A stretch of DNA of 64,000 nucleotides from Spirochaetota bacterium. GTDB lineage: Bacteria > Spirochaetota > UBA4802 > JAGODF01. Positions within the stretch are counted from its first letter, which is position 1, and every line of letters starts with the position of its first letter. The notes under the pieces are model-generated. The model was not told the DNA's origin, searched no databases, and saw only the letters and a list, made by a program, of their open reading frames with translations. The translations under genes were made by a program, and so were the position numbers. The stretch lies in NCBI GenBank assembly GCA_029974015.1, contig JARKUF010000038.1, positions 62,001-126,000 of the forward strand, read 5' to 3'. Shown here in pieces: positions 52,846 through 62,194 of the stretch.

Positions 52846-55284
52846 ATGCTAAGCTACAATAACGGGAACAGGAAATTGAAATACGGCGCGGCGGGCCTTC
52901 TCGTAATCCTGCTTCTTCTCCTGGGGTATTTCGGCATATCAAAGTTTTTCGGCGACAGGATCGATATCCCGGACCTCCGCCAGCGGCAAATTGCCCTCTA
53001 TCAGGAGCTCCTGGAAACGGACCCGGCCAATATCGACATCCTCCTTCGCCTCGGGTCACTCTTTAAGGCCGCGGGCGATCTGGACCGCGCCATCGAATAT
53101 TTTGAACGCGCTCTTAGAATCGATCCGAACAATTACACCGCCCTCAACGAACTTGGCCACTGTTACGCGCTCCGGGGCGATTATGAAAACGCCGTCCGCG
53201 TCTTTTCATTAGCGAAAAAAATCAACCCGCGGCACCCCAGGGCCTATAACAGGCTTGGCAACGTCTATGACGACCGTGAAGAGGAACTGAAAGCCCTCGT
53301 TGAATACACCCGTGCGAAAAAAATCGCGCCGAAGGACCAGGAAAGCTACTGGAACATCGCTAACCAGCGCTTGAAGAAGCACGATGAAAAGGGAGCGCTG
53401 AAGGTCATCCGGGAGGGCATCGAGGCAAGCCCAGGCGACGCCGAGGGATACTACAATCTGGGCAATCTCCATTACCGCCGTAACAATTTCGGAGAGGCGC
53501 TGAAAAGCTATCAGAAAGCATCGTCAATAAATCCCATGAAGGGGAAATATCACCACGGCGTCGGCGAATCACAGATACGCCTGGGTAATGTCGAGGAAGC
53601 GAAAAGCTCGTTTAAAAGCGCCCTTGGCATCGACCCCACGGACCATCATGCCGCGGAGCGCCTGGGGGACATCAACGCAAAATACGACGACCACGAGAAT
53701 GCGGTGAAGTATTACGGAATGGCCCTGGGCTACAACAACAGTGACGCCAATCTGCGAAGAAAGTACCTTCGCTCCCTGGCGGAACTGAAAAAGAAAGGAG
53801 GAGGAGACGTTCACATAGCCGGGAAATCCGGGGGTTCAGGCCCTGGAGAAAGTATCAATGGTGAAAGTCCCGGCGGCGGCGCCTCAAGCGCCGGAGGCGG
53901 GACAGGCGCGTCCGGGGCGCTCACGGCCGACCGCGGCCTGGGCGACGATGCCACCGGCGCCGGAGGCGGAACTACCTCCGGCGCCTTGAAGAAAAGCAAC
54001 GAAGAGGCGTACAACTGGAGGGCCCTGGGCGATAAGTACCGCAAGGAAAACCGGTACGACGACGCGGTGAAAGCCTACCGTAAGGCGGTGGATGCCGACT
54101 CCGGGGACGAGCACTCCCATTACTGGTTAGGACGGATTTATTACCATAACAAGATGGACAACGACGCTGAGAAATCGTTCAAAAACGCCATTCTGTCCAA
54201 CCCGAGAAACGCCGACGCCCATTACCGCCTGGGGCTTATCCATTACCAGGCCGGGCGCTACGGAGACTCCGTCAGGTCCTTTTCCAAGGCCGTTGAACTG
54301 CGTCCACAGTTTTCAAAGGCCTTCTATTCGCGCGGCCTTGCCCATTACAAAATGAACAACCGGGAAAACGCCATCGGAGATTTAAAAAAATCCATCGAAC
54401 AGGACCCCACATACTATCGGGCATACTACAACCTGGGGGACATCTACCACAGGAGCAATAATTACGATCAGGCCCTGAAGTATTTTTCCAGAGACAACGA
54501 ACTCAGGCCAAATAATGCCGACACCCTCTTCCGGATTGGAGACACCTACCACGCAATGAAATCGTATAACAATGCCATAGATTTCTACGGCAGGGCCATC
54601 AAGGCCGACCCGTCCCATTACCAGGCCAATTTCAATTTGGGGCTTCTTTACTCCCAAAAGCGCGATTACAACACCGCCATCACGGCCTTAAACCGCACCC
54701 TGGAAATTAAAGAGGGCGATTATTCCACGCTCTACGAACTGGGTAACGCCTATTACGGCAAGGGCGACGACAACAATGCGATAGACTATTACAAAAAGGC
54801 GATTTCATCCAATCCCCGGGAAACGAACGCGTATATCAACCTGGGAAACATTTACAAGAAGAACAAGCTCCAGGACCAGGCGATTGAGCAGTACAGGAAC
54901 GCCACGGCGAACAGTCCCCGGTCCTTCGAGGCCCATTACAACCTTGCGGACGCGTACCGGGAAATGCGCCGTTACGAAGACGCCATCGAGGAGTATAAAG
55001 TTGCACTGAGCCTAAAACCGATGGATTCGAAGATACACTTCTTCCTCGGCGTCGCCTATCGCGACAAGGGGAGCTTTAACGAAGCCGCAAGCTCCTTCGA
55101 ACGTTCCGTCCAGCTCGACGGTAGCCTCTACAACGCCCATGAGGAGCTCGGCATGATCTATTACAGAAAAATCAACAACAATGAAAAGGCGCTGTACCAC
55201 TTTAAGAAAGTCTTAGCCATGCGCCCCAACCACCCTGATGCCGACAAAATACAGGGAATAGTGAACCTTCTGGAAGGGAAATAA
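52846..55284 (+). CDS. Large membrane-anchored TPR protein
   Basis: 812 residues. Membrane helix near 19-38 (AGLLVILLLLLGYFGIS), then a first TPR block (about 50-310), a Gly/Ser/Ala-rich flexible linker (about 314-385, with repeated SAGGGTGAS-type runs), and a second, longer TPR block (about 385-805, roughly twelve repeats with the AxYxLGxxYxxxxxxxxAIxxYxKA pattern). GGAGG precedes the ATG. Two tandem scaffolds joined by a hinge suggest assembly of an envelope complex (inference). Confidence 0.85.
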   Translation: MLSYNNGNRKLKYGAAGLLVILLLLLGYFGISKFFGDRIDIPDLRQRQIALYQELLETDPANIDILLRLGSLFKAAGDLDRAIEYFERALRIDPNNYTALNELGHCYALRGDYENAVRVFSLAKKINPRHPRAYNRLGNVYDDREEELKALVEYTRAKKIAPKDQESYWNIANQRLKKHDEKGALKVIREGIEASPGDAEGYYNLGNLHYRRNNFGEALKSYQKASSINPMKGKYHHGVGESQIRLGNVEEAKSSFKSALGIDPTDHHAAERLGDINAKYDDHENAVKYYGMALGYNNSDANLRRKYLRSLAELKKKGGGDVHIAGKSGGSGPGESINGESPGGGASSAGGGTGASGALTADRGLGDDATGAGGGTTSGALKKSNEEAYNWRALGDKYRKENRYDDAVKAYRKAVDADSGDEHSHYWLGRIYYHNKMDNDAEKSFKNAILSNPRNADAHYRLGLIHYQAGRYGDSVRSFSKAVELRPQFSKAFYSRGLAHYKMNNRENAIGDLKKSIEQDPTYYRAYYNLGDIYHRSNNYDQALKYFSRDNELRPNNADTLFRIGDTYHAMKSYNNAIDFYGRAIKADPSHYQANFNLGLLYSQKRDYNTAITALNRTLEIKEGDYSTLYELGNAYYGKGDDNNAIDYYKKAISSNPRETNAYINLGNIYKKNKLQDQAIEQYRNATANSPRSFEAHYNLADAYREMRRYEDAIEEYKVALSLKPMDSKIHFFLGVAYRDKGSFNEAASSFERSVQLDGSLYNAHEELGMIYYRKINNNEKALYHFKKVLAMRPNHPDADKIQGIVNLLEGK

Positions 55285-55290
55285 TCCCGA

Positions 55291-55806
55291 ATGGAAGGCA
55301 AGAAAACCACTTTCACAAAAGCAGCGGGTATCCGCCTTCTCATCCCGGCGGCCCTTATTGCCCTGTCCTTTTCGGAGTGCGCTTCTTTTTCCTCAGCACC
55401 CCGTACCCATGACGATGATTTCATCACCGTGGGCTTCCTGGACAACAATGTTCTTCAGTTGGTAATACGGGCCCGGCCCGATGCCGGAAGGAAGGGGCTT
55501 GTGGCCCGGCGCGACAGCGCGAAGGAACGCGCCGACAGAAGTTTCAACATACTGGCGGCGGAAAGCATCGCCGACTTCCGGGCCGGAATGTGCAAGTCTT
55601 CCCCGCCCGAAACGAGGCGCTTTCTCGTCGAAACGTCGGCCGAACTCCTGAAATACGGGACAAGAGTGAGGGAGTACTTCGGCGAAGACGAGTCCATTCT
55701 GATAGTCTATCGACTAACGAGGAACAATATACGGGGACTTTTCGAAGGACTCGCCTGCGGACCCGACGCCGGCGCCGTCAATGATAAAAAGGGAGAAAGA
55801 AAATGA
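55291..55806 (+). CDS. Lipoprotein, paralogue of the following gene
   Basis: 171 residues. Hydrophobic signal ending in a lipobox-like LSFSECAS. The body (DDDFITVGFLDNNVLQLVIRARPD, AKERADRSFNILAAES, LIVYRLTRNNIRGLFEGLACG) follows the same plan as the next gene: FxTxGF...LxxVI, a helix rich in Ala/Lys/Arg, and VYxxxxNNxRxxxxGLA at the end. Function unknown. Six bases after the TPR gene. Confidence 0.65.
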   Translation: MEGKKTTFTKAAGIRLLIPAALIALSFSECASFSSAPRTHDDDFITVGFLDNNVLQLVIRARPDAGRKGLVARRDSAKERADRSFNILAAESIADFRAGMCKSSPPETRRFLVETSAELLKYGTRVREYFGEDESILIVYRLTRNNIRGLFEGLACGPDAGAVNDKKGERK

Positions 55807-56261
55807 AACATCTCGCATACATCGTTCTGACATCATTCATAACGGCCCTCCTGACGTTTCAGGGGTGCGGACATGATGTAAGGGAAGGAGATATCGTCGC
55901 CGTCCCGGACAGGAACAGTTACGACGATTCCTCCCTCCCGGAAGAATTCAAGACTGAGGGCTTCGTTGCGAGCGGAATTTTCAGGGTGGTCATCGTGGAA
56001 CCGGGGGAATCGGCGGGAAAGGACGGGAGTAACATCGCCCGGGAAGCGAAAAAACGGGCGTTCCTGTCGCTGAAAAGATACCTGATATCCGAAAACCGCA
56101 TCGTGACGCCTAATTCAGAAGCTTCCCTCCTCAATCTCGTTGAAAGCGAGGGAAAGCTCTCCCCGGTTGAGGACAAAAGCCGGGACAGAACCGTCTATTT
56201 TTTCGAAATTAAAAAGAACAACGTAAGGGAATACGTGGACGGCCTCGCCCCGAAACGCTAA
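55803..56261 (+). CDS. Lipoprotein, paralogue of the preceding gene
   Basis: 152 residues with lipobox LTFQGCG. EEFKTEGFVASGIFRVVIVEPGE, AREAKKRAFLSLKRYLISEN and VYFFEIKKNNVREYVDGLAPKR match the preceding protein segment by segment, so the pair arose by duplication. The ATG overlaps its neighbour's stop by four bases. The arrangement recalls LPP20/FlgO-like envelope lipoproteins, without clear identity. Confidence 0.65.
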   Translation: MKHLAYIVLTSFITALLTFQGCGHDVREGDIVAVPDRNSYDDSSLPEEFKTEGFVASGIFRVVIVEPGESAGKDGSNIAREAKKRAFLSLKRYLISENRIVTPNSEASLLNLVESEGKLSPVEDKSRDRTVYFFEIKKNNVREYVDGLAPKR

Positions 56262-56273
56262 CCCGGCGCCACT

Positions 56274-56831
56274 TCACTCTTCCGCCCTTGCGCAGAAGTG
56301 GTACGCCACGTTTTTAAAGATGAAAACATCGAGATTTTTCCTGTCCTCGTCATAGATGCTGCTGAACATCACTCCTACTCCATGACTGTCATTGATACGG
56401 TCAGACCGTATCACCATAGCCAGGGCCTCAACTCCGCGGAGGTCAGGGTCGACAATTGACAGGTCTATTATCACGCGGATAATCGATGAAGGATTGATGT
56501 TTTCGGCGGATTTAAAGTAAAACCCACCCCTGCTTATGTTCAGGATGGTACCCACATAATCCAGCTCTTCGGAATCCCGGGAATCGGAATCGATAAGCCT
56601 CTCGACGACCTTTACCGGAATTTCAATGTCGAACCTAAAATGTTTCCTGTCGCATTTCCTGCTTCGATTGTATTTCTCCAGCATCCAGGCATCGAATTTA
56701 CGGTCAAACCACAGGAGCGCCGCTTCTTCCATCGTCATGTCCCGGTTCTCGTTCCGGGAACCGTCCAGGAAGCGCTCCACCTCCCGTTTAATCTCCCCGC
56801 TCAACTCTTTATAACTGATGCTGTTTTTCAT
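56274..56831 (-). CDS. PilZ-domain protein
   Basis: 185 residues. Helical N-terminal region (about 1-60), then a PilZ domain: basic entry motif (KCDRKHFRFDIEIPVKV), NISRGGFYFKSAENI matching the D/NxSxxG motif, and a closing strand HGVGVMFSSI. Likely a cytoplasmic c-di-GMP receptor. The first motif is less basic than usual. Convergent with the lipoprotein pair, 12 bases apart. Confidence 0.82.
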   Translation of the reverse strand: MKNSISYKELSGEIKREVERFLDGSRNENRDMTMEEAALLWFDRKFDAWMLEKYNRSRKCDRKHFRFDIEIPVKVVERLIDSDSRDSEELDYVGTILNISRGGFYFKSAENINPSSIIRVIIDLSIVDPDLRGVEALAMVIRSDRINDSHGVGVMFSSIYDEDRKNLDVFIFKNVAYHFCARAEE

Positions 56832-57015
56832 GGCGTTTCCCCGTGGACCCTCAGGTTGTCCATGTTTTTTCCGGCGGATTACTGTGACAATTCATCCATG
56901 AAATCAGGAAAAGGTCAAACCATAATTTTTTCAATTAGTAGGCAAATTATTGGTGGAAAATATCGATAATACATGTAAGAAGAGTTCCGTTCATTACAAT
57001 GGGGCCTTTAATAAA

Positions 57016-57087
57016 GGGTAGTCACTATAATTTGGTTTCCCCTCCCGCTGAAGGCGGGCGGGGAAACCAAATTATTAGAGGGAGCCA
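57016..57087. repeat. Dispersed palindromic repeat before the amidase gene
   Basis: ATAATTTGGTTTCCCC and GGGGAAACCAAATTAT are perfect inverted arms around TCCCGCTGAAGGCGGGC. The copy is flanked by GGGTAGTCACT on the left and AGAGGGAGCC on the right. The rest of the gap from the PilZ gene contains no gene. Confidence 0.8.
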
Positions 57088-57126
57088 TAATATACCCGAT
57101 CAAAAACACTGAAATAACGGACAATC

Positions 57127-58956
57127 ATGAAAAGCAGAACATTACTGACCGCACTTTTCATTATTTCAATGGTTTTACCAGCGCTGTCCAGCGACGGGAG
57201 CGGCGCGGACCTCGGCCAACAACCCCCGCTTGTCAGGAAAATAATCGACGCTGAAAATAGCATTGAGCATACCAGGGGCCTTATGGCTGTCATCCAGGTC
57301 CTCGATGAGATGTACGGAGAGACCTGGGAGCGCCTGAAAAAAGGGGGAAAGATAACAATTTATATCGACCCCTGCCACGGCCAGGTTAACAAAAAATGGA
57401 GCGCCCATCCCACTGGACGCTACAGCGTGACCGGCATCACCGAGGAAATCTACTCCCTCATGCTGATAAGGAAGATGTACAGGCACCTGTCGTCCAATCC
57501 ACACGTCCGCATAGTCACCACCGACGATTACATGGCGGCGCTGAAAAACGGGCAGGACGCCTACGACAGCCTGCCCTTCCGAAAAACCATAAAAAACGCC
57601 TACGACGCCAGGGCACAGATGATCATAAGCCAGCATTTGAACAATGTGCGGTACGGGGTAAAGGCGACGGGAAACAGCAATATTGCCGGTATCCACATCC
57701 TTCACGATTCCCGGGGAAAAAGGTATCTTTCGAAGATCACCGAAGTCTACAAGGGATTCCTTACATTGTATAACCGGCTCGATGTATCCGGGTTCTCCCG
57801 AAACTACGCTCTGGGCCTCAAGCGGGAACTCATGTCGGTGGGAATGCAGCCGAACGGATGGCAAATGGGCGCCGTGGCCGATGACCGCTTCATCTACTTT
57901 GTCGACTTCCCCATCTCCCTGATTTACGAAACCGGTTTTATCTCTAACCCCGACGACCTCGAGAAAATCACCGATCCTGTGATGCAGGATAAAATCGCCC
58001 TGGCCCAGTACACATCACTCCTCGAAAGCCTGAAAAACGTCTTTGGCGTCGATATTTCCGGAAACCAACCGGCAAAGGTGGACAATCCTGAATCCCCCTT
58101 CGATCTCACTCTGGTTAAGCTTTCGAGAATGGCACTTTATTACATGCAGGAGGGCAAGCCAAGAAGCGCCGCTTCGGTCATCGACCTCATGCAGCGCCAT
58201 TATGGACCTGGGAGGTTCCGTGAACTCGTGGAACCTTACGTTTCCATGAAGCACACGGCACTGAGGGCGGAAAGCCTCTACGACAGGGCCAACTCACTTC
58301 TGGCGAAGCGGGCCAAAAACAGAAAACAGCGCCAGCGCAATGTAAAGGCGGCCAAAAACTATATTGTCGCCGCAATGGAGATAACGCGGTCAAAGGACTT
58401 CTACGGAGGTATTTACCGGAAATACAAGGCGGCATACCGTGACATCACAAGCCCCGGATGGCGCATCTCCAGTTCTAAGGAAACCCGGGAGATACAAGCC
58501 GATTCCAACAAGAAAGCGGAAAAGGCTGTGGCGGCGACGGCGCCGCCCAGGGTCCCGGACGTCCATTACCGGGTCACGGCCGCCGAGGTGACGCGGCCCA
58601 TCATCTTAGTCTTCGAGGAGCACCAGACGCTTAAAGAGGCAATCAGGACTTCGATGGCCCCGGATGAGCCTACCCTTCTAAAACTTCACGACTCCTTTAC
58701 CGGGGCCAAGGTCGACGTCAAGGTGAAAAAGCGCCAGTGGTCCAGGGCGAAGAAACGCAACATAACTGTATGGCGCACCGTGAAACGCCAGGTCAATTTC
58801 ACTCCCGGAATATATGTAGTGAGACTCAACCACGACCTGAAAGTGGAAAGCGCAAAAAGGGTGTCGAAGGTGTACCTCAATCCCGACCGGTACCAAAACC
58901 AGTTGTATCTTAAAAATTCCCATTTCGCCTATGACGCACGTAACAAATCGCTCTAA
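57127..58956 (+). CDS. N-acetylmuramoyl-L-alanine amidase (Amidase_3) with C-terminal extension
   Basis: 609 residues with a signal peptide (LLTALFIISMVLPALSS). The amidase domain (about 75-300) shows the zinc ligands and catalytic Glu context: ITIYIDPCHGQVN (His), TEEIYSLMLIRKMY (Glu), QMIISQHLNN (His) and LIYETGFISNPDD. It would cut the peptide from glycan strands in cell separation. The C-terminal 300 residues include a Lys/Arg-rich helical part and a beta domain of unknown family. The gene overlaps the next by 26 bases. Confidence 0.87.
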   Translation: MKSRTLLTALFIISMVLPALSSDGSGADLGQQPPLVRKIIDAENSIEHTRGLMAVIQVLDEMYGETWERLKKGGKITIYIDPCHGQVNKKWSAHPTGRYSVTGITEEIYSLMLIRKMYRHLSSNPHVRIVTTDDYMAALKNGQDAYDSLPFRKTIKNAYDARAQMIISQHLNNVRYGVKATGNSNIAGIHILHDSRGKRYLSKITEVYKGFLTLYNRLDVSGFSRNYALGLKRELMSVGMQPNGWQMGAVADDRFIYFVDFPISLIYETGFISNPDDLEKITDPVMQDKIALAQYTSLLESLKNVFGVDISGNQPAKVDNPESPFDLTLVKLSRMALYYMQEGKPRSAASVIDLMQRHYGPGRFRELVEPYVSMKHTALRAESLYDRANSLLAKRAKNRKQRQRNVKAAKNYIVAAMEITRSKDFYGGIYRKYKAAYRDITSPGWRISSSKETREIQADSNKKAEKAVAATAPPRVPDVHYRVTAAEVTRPIILVFEEHQTLKEAIRTSMAPDEPTLLKLHDSFTGAKVDVKVKKRQWSRAKKRNITVWRTVKRQVNFTPGIYVVRLNHDLKVESAKRVSKVYLNPDRYQNQLYLKNSHFAYDARNKSL

Positions 58957-59893
58957 TCCCGGGGCCTGGGACGGGAAACCTTATAATTTCTTCGGCGATT
59001 ATTTAAAAGACCGTTTCAAGACGCGCGTATTAAAGCTCCCCCTGGATGCCGGCCTGGGCTGTCCCAACCGGGACGGCACCCTCGGCAGCGGAGGATGTGT
59101 TTTCTGCTCGGAAGAGGGGTCCGCCCCTCCCCATCTGGAGGGTACAGATGGCCTTCATGAACAGATGACGCGGTCCATTGAATCATTCCGCCGGGCCGAC
59201 GCCTCGACACAGTTCATCGCCTATTTCCAGGCATATACCAACACATACGCGCCTCTACCGCATCTTAAAGAGTTGTACGACACGGCGCTTTCCGGAGGCC
59301 CCATGGCGGGGCTTATGATCGGCACCCGCCCCGACTGCCTGGATAATGATGTCCTTGATCTCATAAAAAGCTACGATCGCGATGATTTCGAACTCTGGCT
59401 CGAAATAGGCATGCAGACCATGCACGAGAAAAGCCTTTATTTTCTCAATCGTCGACACAGCCATGGCGATACCCGGGACGCGGTCCGCCGCGCCGCGGAA
59501 CGCCGCTTGAAAGTATGCCTTCATATCATCCTCGGGATTCCCGGAGAAACCTGGGAGGACATGATGGATACAGCCGTTGAAATATCCTCCCTCCCGGTAC
59601 AGGGCGTGAAGCTGCACCACCTCCATGTGATCAAGGGAACCCCCCTGGAGGATATTTACAACGAGTGTGATATGCGTCTCCCGGACTTCAGGGAGTACGT
59701 ATCGACTGTCTGCGATTTTCTGGAGCGCCTGTGCCCGGATATTCTCGTGCACCGGCTCCTGGGTGATAGGGACGAGGACAGCCTCGTAGCCCCCCTCTGG
59801 GGCCTTCACAAGGGGACGGTTTTGAAAGCCATCGAGGATGAGTTTCAGCGCCGGGGCAGCCGCCAGGGGCATCTCCGGGAAGGGGAGATGTAA
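58931..59893 (+). CDS. Radical SAM protein, YhcC family
   Basis: 320 residues, the family length. The cluster motif is atypical in spacing: CPNRDGTLGSGGCVFC, as in YhcC/TIGR01212 proteins, preceded by RVLKLPLDAGLGC. Further family segments: FIAYFQAYTNTYAPLPHLKELY, IGTRPDCLDNDVLDLI, LEIGMQTMHEKSLYFLNRRH and CLHIILGIPGE. Function unknown, proposed oxidoreductase. Its stop lies right at the 3' end of rnpB, on the other strand. Confidence 0.93.
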   Translation: MTHVTNRSNPGAWDGKPYNFFGDYLKDRFKTRVLKLPLDAGLGCPNRDGTLGSGGCVFCSEEGSAPPHLEGTDGLHEQMTRSIESFRRADASTQFIAYFQAYTNTYAPLPHLKELYDTALSGGPMAGLMIGTRPDCLDNDVLDLIKSYDRDDFELWLEIGMQTMHEKSLYFLNRRHSHGDTRDAVRRAAERRLKVCLHIILGIPGETWEDMMDTAVEISSLPVQGVKLHHLHVIKGTPLEDIYNECDMRLPDFREYVSTVCDFLERLCPDILVHRLLGDRDEDSLVAPLWGLHKGTVLKAIEDEFQRRGSRQGHLREGEM

Positions 59894-59898
59894 AAAAA

Positions 59899-60276
59899 GC
59901 GGAGGGGACCGTAAGCCGAATTCTGTTTAGGCGGCTATTCATCTTGCATGGACGTCGCCGCCCATGTCTTTGCAACCTACCCGCAGCCTCGGACGGACCA
60001 CCCTCAAACGGCTGCATACTTGGTTTTGCACCGGGTGTGGTTTGCCTTGCCCCCGCCATTACTGACGGGGCGGTGAGCTCTTACCTCGCCATTTCACCCT
60101 TACCGCCGTATGCACGCGGGCATGCCCGCGTGCATACGGGCGGCGGTATATTTTCTGTTGCACTTTCAGTCGCCTCGCGGCGCCCGGACGTTATCCGGCA
60201 CCCTGTCCTGCGGTGTTCGGACTTTCCTCGCTGTCCGCCTGTGGCGGACCGGCGCAGCCGCCCGGTCCCCTCCGCA
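59899..60276 (-). ncRNA. rnpB: RNase P RNA (bacterial type A)
   Basis: Catalytic RNA that matures tRNA 5' ends. On the minus strand it opens GCGGAGGGGACC and closes GGTCCCCTCCGC (P1 helix). Inside are the universal GAGGAAAGTCCGAAC (CR-I), ACAGGGTGCCGG, AACGTCCGGGCG, GGTAAGGGTGAAA, GGCAAACCAC with CGGTGCAAAACCAAG, TAGGTTGCAAAGAC and ACAGAATTCGGCTTACGG near the 3' end. About 378 nt. The helix at 60101-60147 (P12 position) is lengthened by a perfect 32-base palindrome (60107-60138). T7 after P1 can act as the terminator. Confidence 0.96.
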
Positions 60277-60281
60277 GTAAC

Positions 60282-60310
60282 AAGATACGGAAAAATCCCC
60301 TCCCGGTAAA
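60282..60310 (-). promoter_or_regulatory. Probable rnpB promoter
   Basis: On the minus strand TTTACC and TATCTT are spaced by exactly 17 bases, with TATCTT ending about six bases before the first nucleotide of the RNA. Each hexamer matches the sigma-70 consensus at four of six positions. A CCGGTAAA/TTTACCGG hairpin (60302-60321) overlaps the -35 box. Confidence 0.5.
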
Positions 60311-60330
60311 CTGTTTTACCGGAAGTCCGA

Positions 60331-60361
60331 GAAAAAAAGAGGGCCCCTGAACCGGGGCCCT
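60331..60361 (-). terminator. Intrinsic terminator of the minus-strand lipoprotein gene
   Basis: AGGGCCCCGG pairs with CCGGGGCCCT-type arms around TTCA (GGGCCCC..GGGGCCC), followed by T7 on the minus strand. It lies about 90 bases beyond the lipoprotein stop codon and separates that transcript from rnpB. Confidence 0.85.
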
Positions 60362-60389
60362 TTAATGCGGTCACAATAATCAGGTTTCC

Positions 60390-60436
60390 CCATGCCTCGG
60401 CGCCCCGTCCTGTAAATGAGGGGCACCGAGGCATGG
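60390..60436. repeat. Long GC-rich hairpin, repeat-family relative
   Basis: CCATGCCTCGGCGCCCC pairs with GGGGCACCGAGGCATGG over 17 positions with one mismatch around a 13-base loop. Outer flanks CAGGTTT and GTCACAATAAT recall the dispersed repeats, but the stem sequence is different. It lies just past the lipoprotein stop codon. Confidence 0.6.
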
Positions 60437-60448
60437 GTGACTATTGCA

Positions 60449-61120
60449 TCATTCTATCGATAAAAGCGAACCTGATATGTGAGTTTCCACCTTGTCCACT
60501 TTGAATTTTACTGTAATTTTATCGGACGACTTCAGCCCTCCTATCTTTTCCTCAAGCGCATCCGGGCATGATAGGAAAATATCGTTCCTGTAGTCGTCCA
60601 CGGTTTCTCCCACGAAAATTTTCCGTCCATTCTCCTCCTTCACGTTTTTAAAATTTAGAGGTAAAGAGAACTCTTTCCCCACGGCTTCGGATCCATCAAG
60701 CTTTATGAGCAAAGCGCCGGGTTTGGGGTCCTTCAATTTTCCGCTTATCGGCTTTCCTTTTTCGTCGGCCACATCATTCAATGCGGCGCTGAGGGTCGTG
60801 TACTGGTCATTTTTAGTTATCTTAAACTTGTAAATGTATGTCGAATTGCGTACAAGGTTGGCAACCTTGTTGCGGTTCTCTTTCGATACGTACACGAAGA
60901 TAGTATTGTACTTTTCATCGAAGAGCCGCAGGTATGCGCCCTGCCTGTTCCTTTCAATATTTACGAGCCTCAAAGTAATGGTGTAGGTTTTCCCAATGGA
61001 CGCTCCCTTTTCCGCGATAATCGGCTCAAGGCTTGTCCCCTGGGAAGCCAGGTTCCCCGAGCACCCGTAAAGCAAGAGTGTCACCAGCGCCATTGTTCCA
61101 AATGCCTTGTTGATTCTCAT
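60449..61120 (-). CDS. Lipoprotein of unknown function
   Basis: 223 residues with signal and lipobox LLLYGCSG. The body is beta-rich with two similar halves (GKTYTITLRLVNIERNRQGAYLRLFD... and GKEFSLPLNFKNVKEENGRKIFVGE), each opening with GKxxx(L)xLxxxN, so a duplicated OB- or Ig-like domain is likely. AAAAGGAGG precedes the ATG. It has its own terminator. Confidence 0.75.
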   Translation of the reverse strand: MRINKAFGTMALVTLLLYGCSGNLASQGTSLEPIIAEKGASIGKTYTITLRLVNIERNRQGAYLRLFDEKYNTIFVYVSKENRNKVANLVRNSTYIYKFKITKNDQYTTLSAALNDVADEKGKPISGKLKDPKPGALLIKLDGSEAVGKEFSLPLNFKNVKEENGRKIFVGETVDDYRNDIFLSCPDALEEKIGGLKSSDKITVKFKVDKVETHISGSLLSIE

Positions 61121-61144
61121 ATACGGCCTCCTTTTATTATTTTT

Positions 61145-61255
61145 TAGAACCTCGAAAACTTATGTTTTTCCTCCTGAGTATGACAGCAGTTCCAATTTAT
61201 GGGGCCTCGAAAAATATATTTTTTTGAGGTCTCACACGAGTTTTTGTGACTGCCC
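61145..61255. mobile_element. Partial copy of the MITE-like element at 5784-5925
   Basis: From 61170 the sequence CTGAGTATGACAGCAGTTCC, the AT-rich inverted repeat, and the terminus CACACGAGTTTTTGTGACTGCCC repeat the right 85 bases of the 5.8-kb element with only a few differences. The left terminal repeat and the GC-rich hairpin are missing; GAACCTCGAAAAC stands there instead. The remaining 250 bases up to the msrA stop show no gene. Confidence 0.7.
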
Positions 61256-61502
61256 TTAACTTTTAGAGCCCCCCTATTGTTCTAATATACAAAACAATGA
61301 AAATATATTAACACATATTTTATTGCGATGAATTTATTTTACAGGAAGCAAAACTCGCATTAACCCCCATGTATCCCACCGTATGCGAGGGATTTTATCC
61401 GCGGTTGCTGAATATAAGTGAACATCCTGGGGCGTGTCATCAACACCAGACGCAAGCTGCAAAGCAAGCACTCCTTTTTGTTAGCTTGATTTTCCCATCA
61501 AA

Positions 61503-62036
61503 TCAAGACATTCGTAACTTATCTTTGAACTTATCCCTAAATTTAACTATTTTTGGGGCAATCACCATCTGGCAATAGCCCTGGTTGGGGTTCAGGTTAT
61601 AATAATTTTTGTGATACTGTTCAGCCGGATAAAAAACGTCAAGCGGGACTAATTCGGTAACAATGTCGTTTTTCCAAAGTCCGGCCACGTTTTCCATGAC
61701 TAGTTCCGCCGTTTTTTTCTGCTCTTGGTCATGATAAAAAATCACTGATCGATACTGGCTTCCCACATCTGCTCCCTGGCGATTTAAAGTAGTGGGGTCA
61801 TGCGTACTGAAGAATACTTCGAGCAATTCTTTGTAACTCAAAGATTCGGAATCAAATTCAATTTGAACCTCTTCAGCATGTCCGGTGTCAGAGTTACAAA
61901 CCTGTTGATAAGTCGGATTTTGAACGTGGCCACCACAATAACCGGGGGTTACGCGCAACACGCCCTTCAGTTCGCTAAAAATCGCTTCTAAACACCAAAA
62001 ACATCCTCCGCCAAGAGTGGCCCGGGAATGGTTCAT
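61503..62036 (-). CDS. msrA: Peptide methionine sulfoxide reductase MsrA
   Basis: Reduces Met-S-sulfoxide in proteins. 177 residues: catalytic motif GGGCFWCLEAIF near the N-terminus, GVLRVTPGYCGGHVQNPTYQQVCNSDTGHAEEV-type core with the GHAE motif, LEVFFSTHDPTTLNRQGADVGSQYRS, and YPAEQYHKNYY. The ATG at 62036 has AAGGAAAAAG upstream. Its codons are visibly AT-richer than those of genes before 61 kb, in line with transfer. Confidence 0.95.
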   Translation of the reverse strand: MNHSRATLGGGCFWCLEAIFSELKGVLRVTPGYCGGHVQNPTYQQVCNSDTGHAEEVQIEFDSESLSYKELLEVFFSTHDPTTLNRQGADVGSQYRSVIFYHDQEQKKTAELVMENVAGLWKNDIVTELVPLDVFYPAEQYHKNYYNLNPNQGYCQMVIAPKIVKFRDKFKDKLRMS

Positions 62037-62194
62037 TTTCTTTTTCCTTTCCACAAAAATTTTTAAAAGAATAATAATAATTATTCAAAACAGGACCCTG
62101 CAAAAAGGGCAGATAAAAGAATGGTATTGTAATATCAGGCAAGCAGTAATTGCGGAACCGCGCTCCAGGAGTGAAAATCCCCGGGATTGATATA

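Noticed and set aside
61503..62036. MsrA as a second selenoprotein
   Set aside because: Its active site reads GCFWC with an ordinary cysteine codon; no in-frame UGA.
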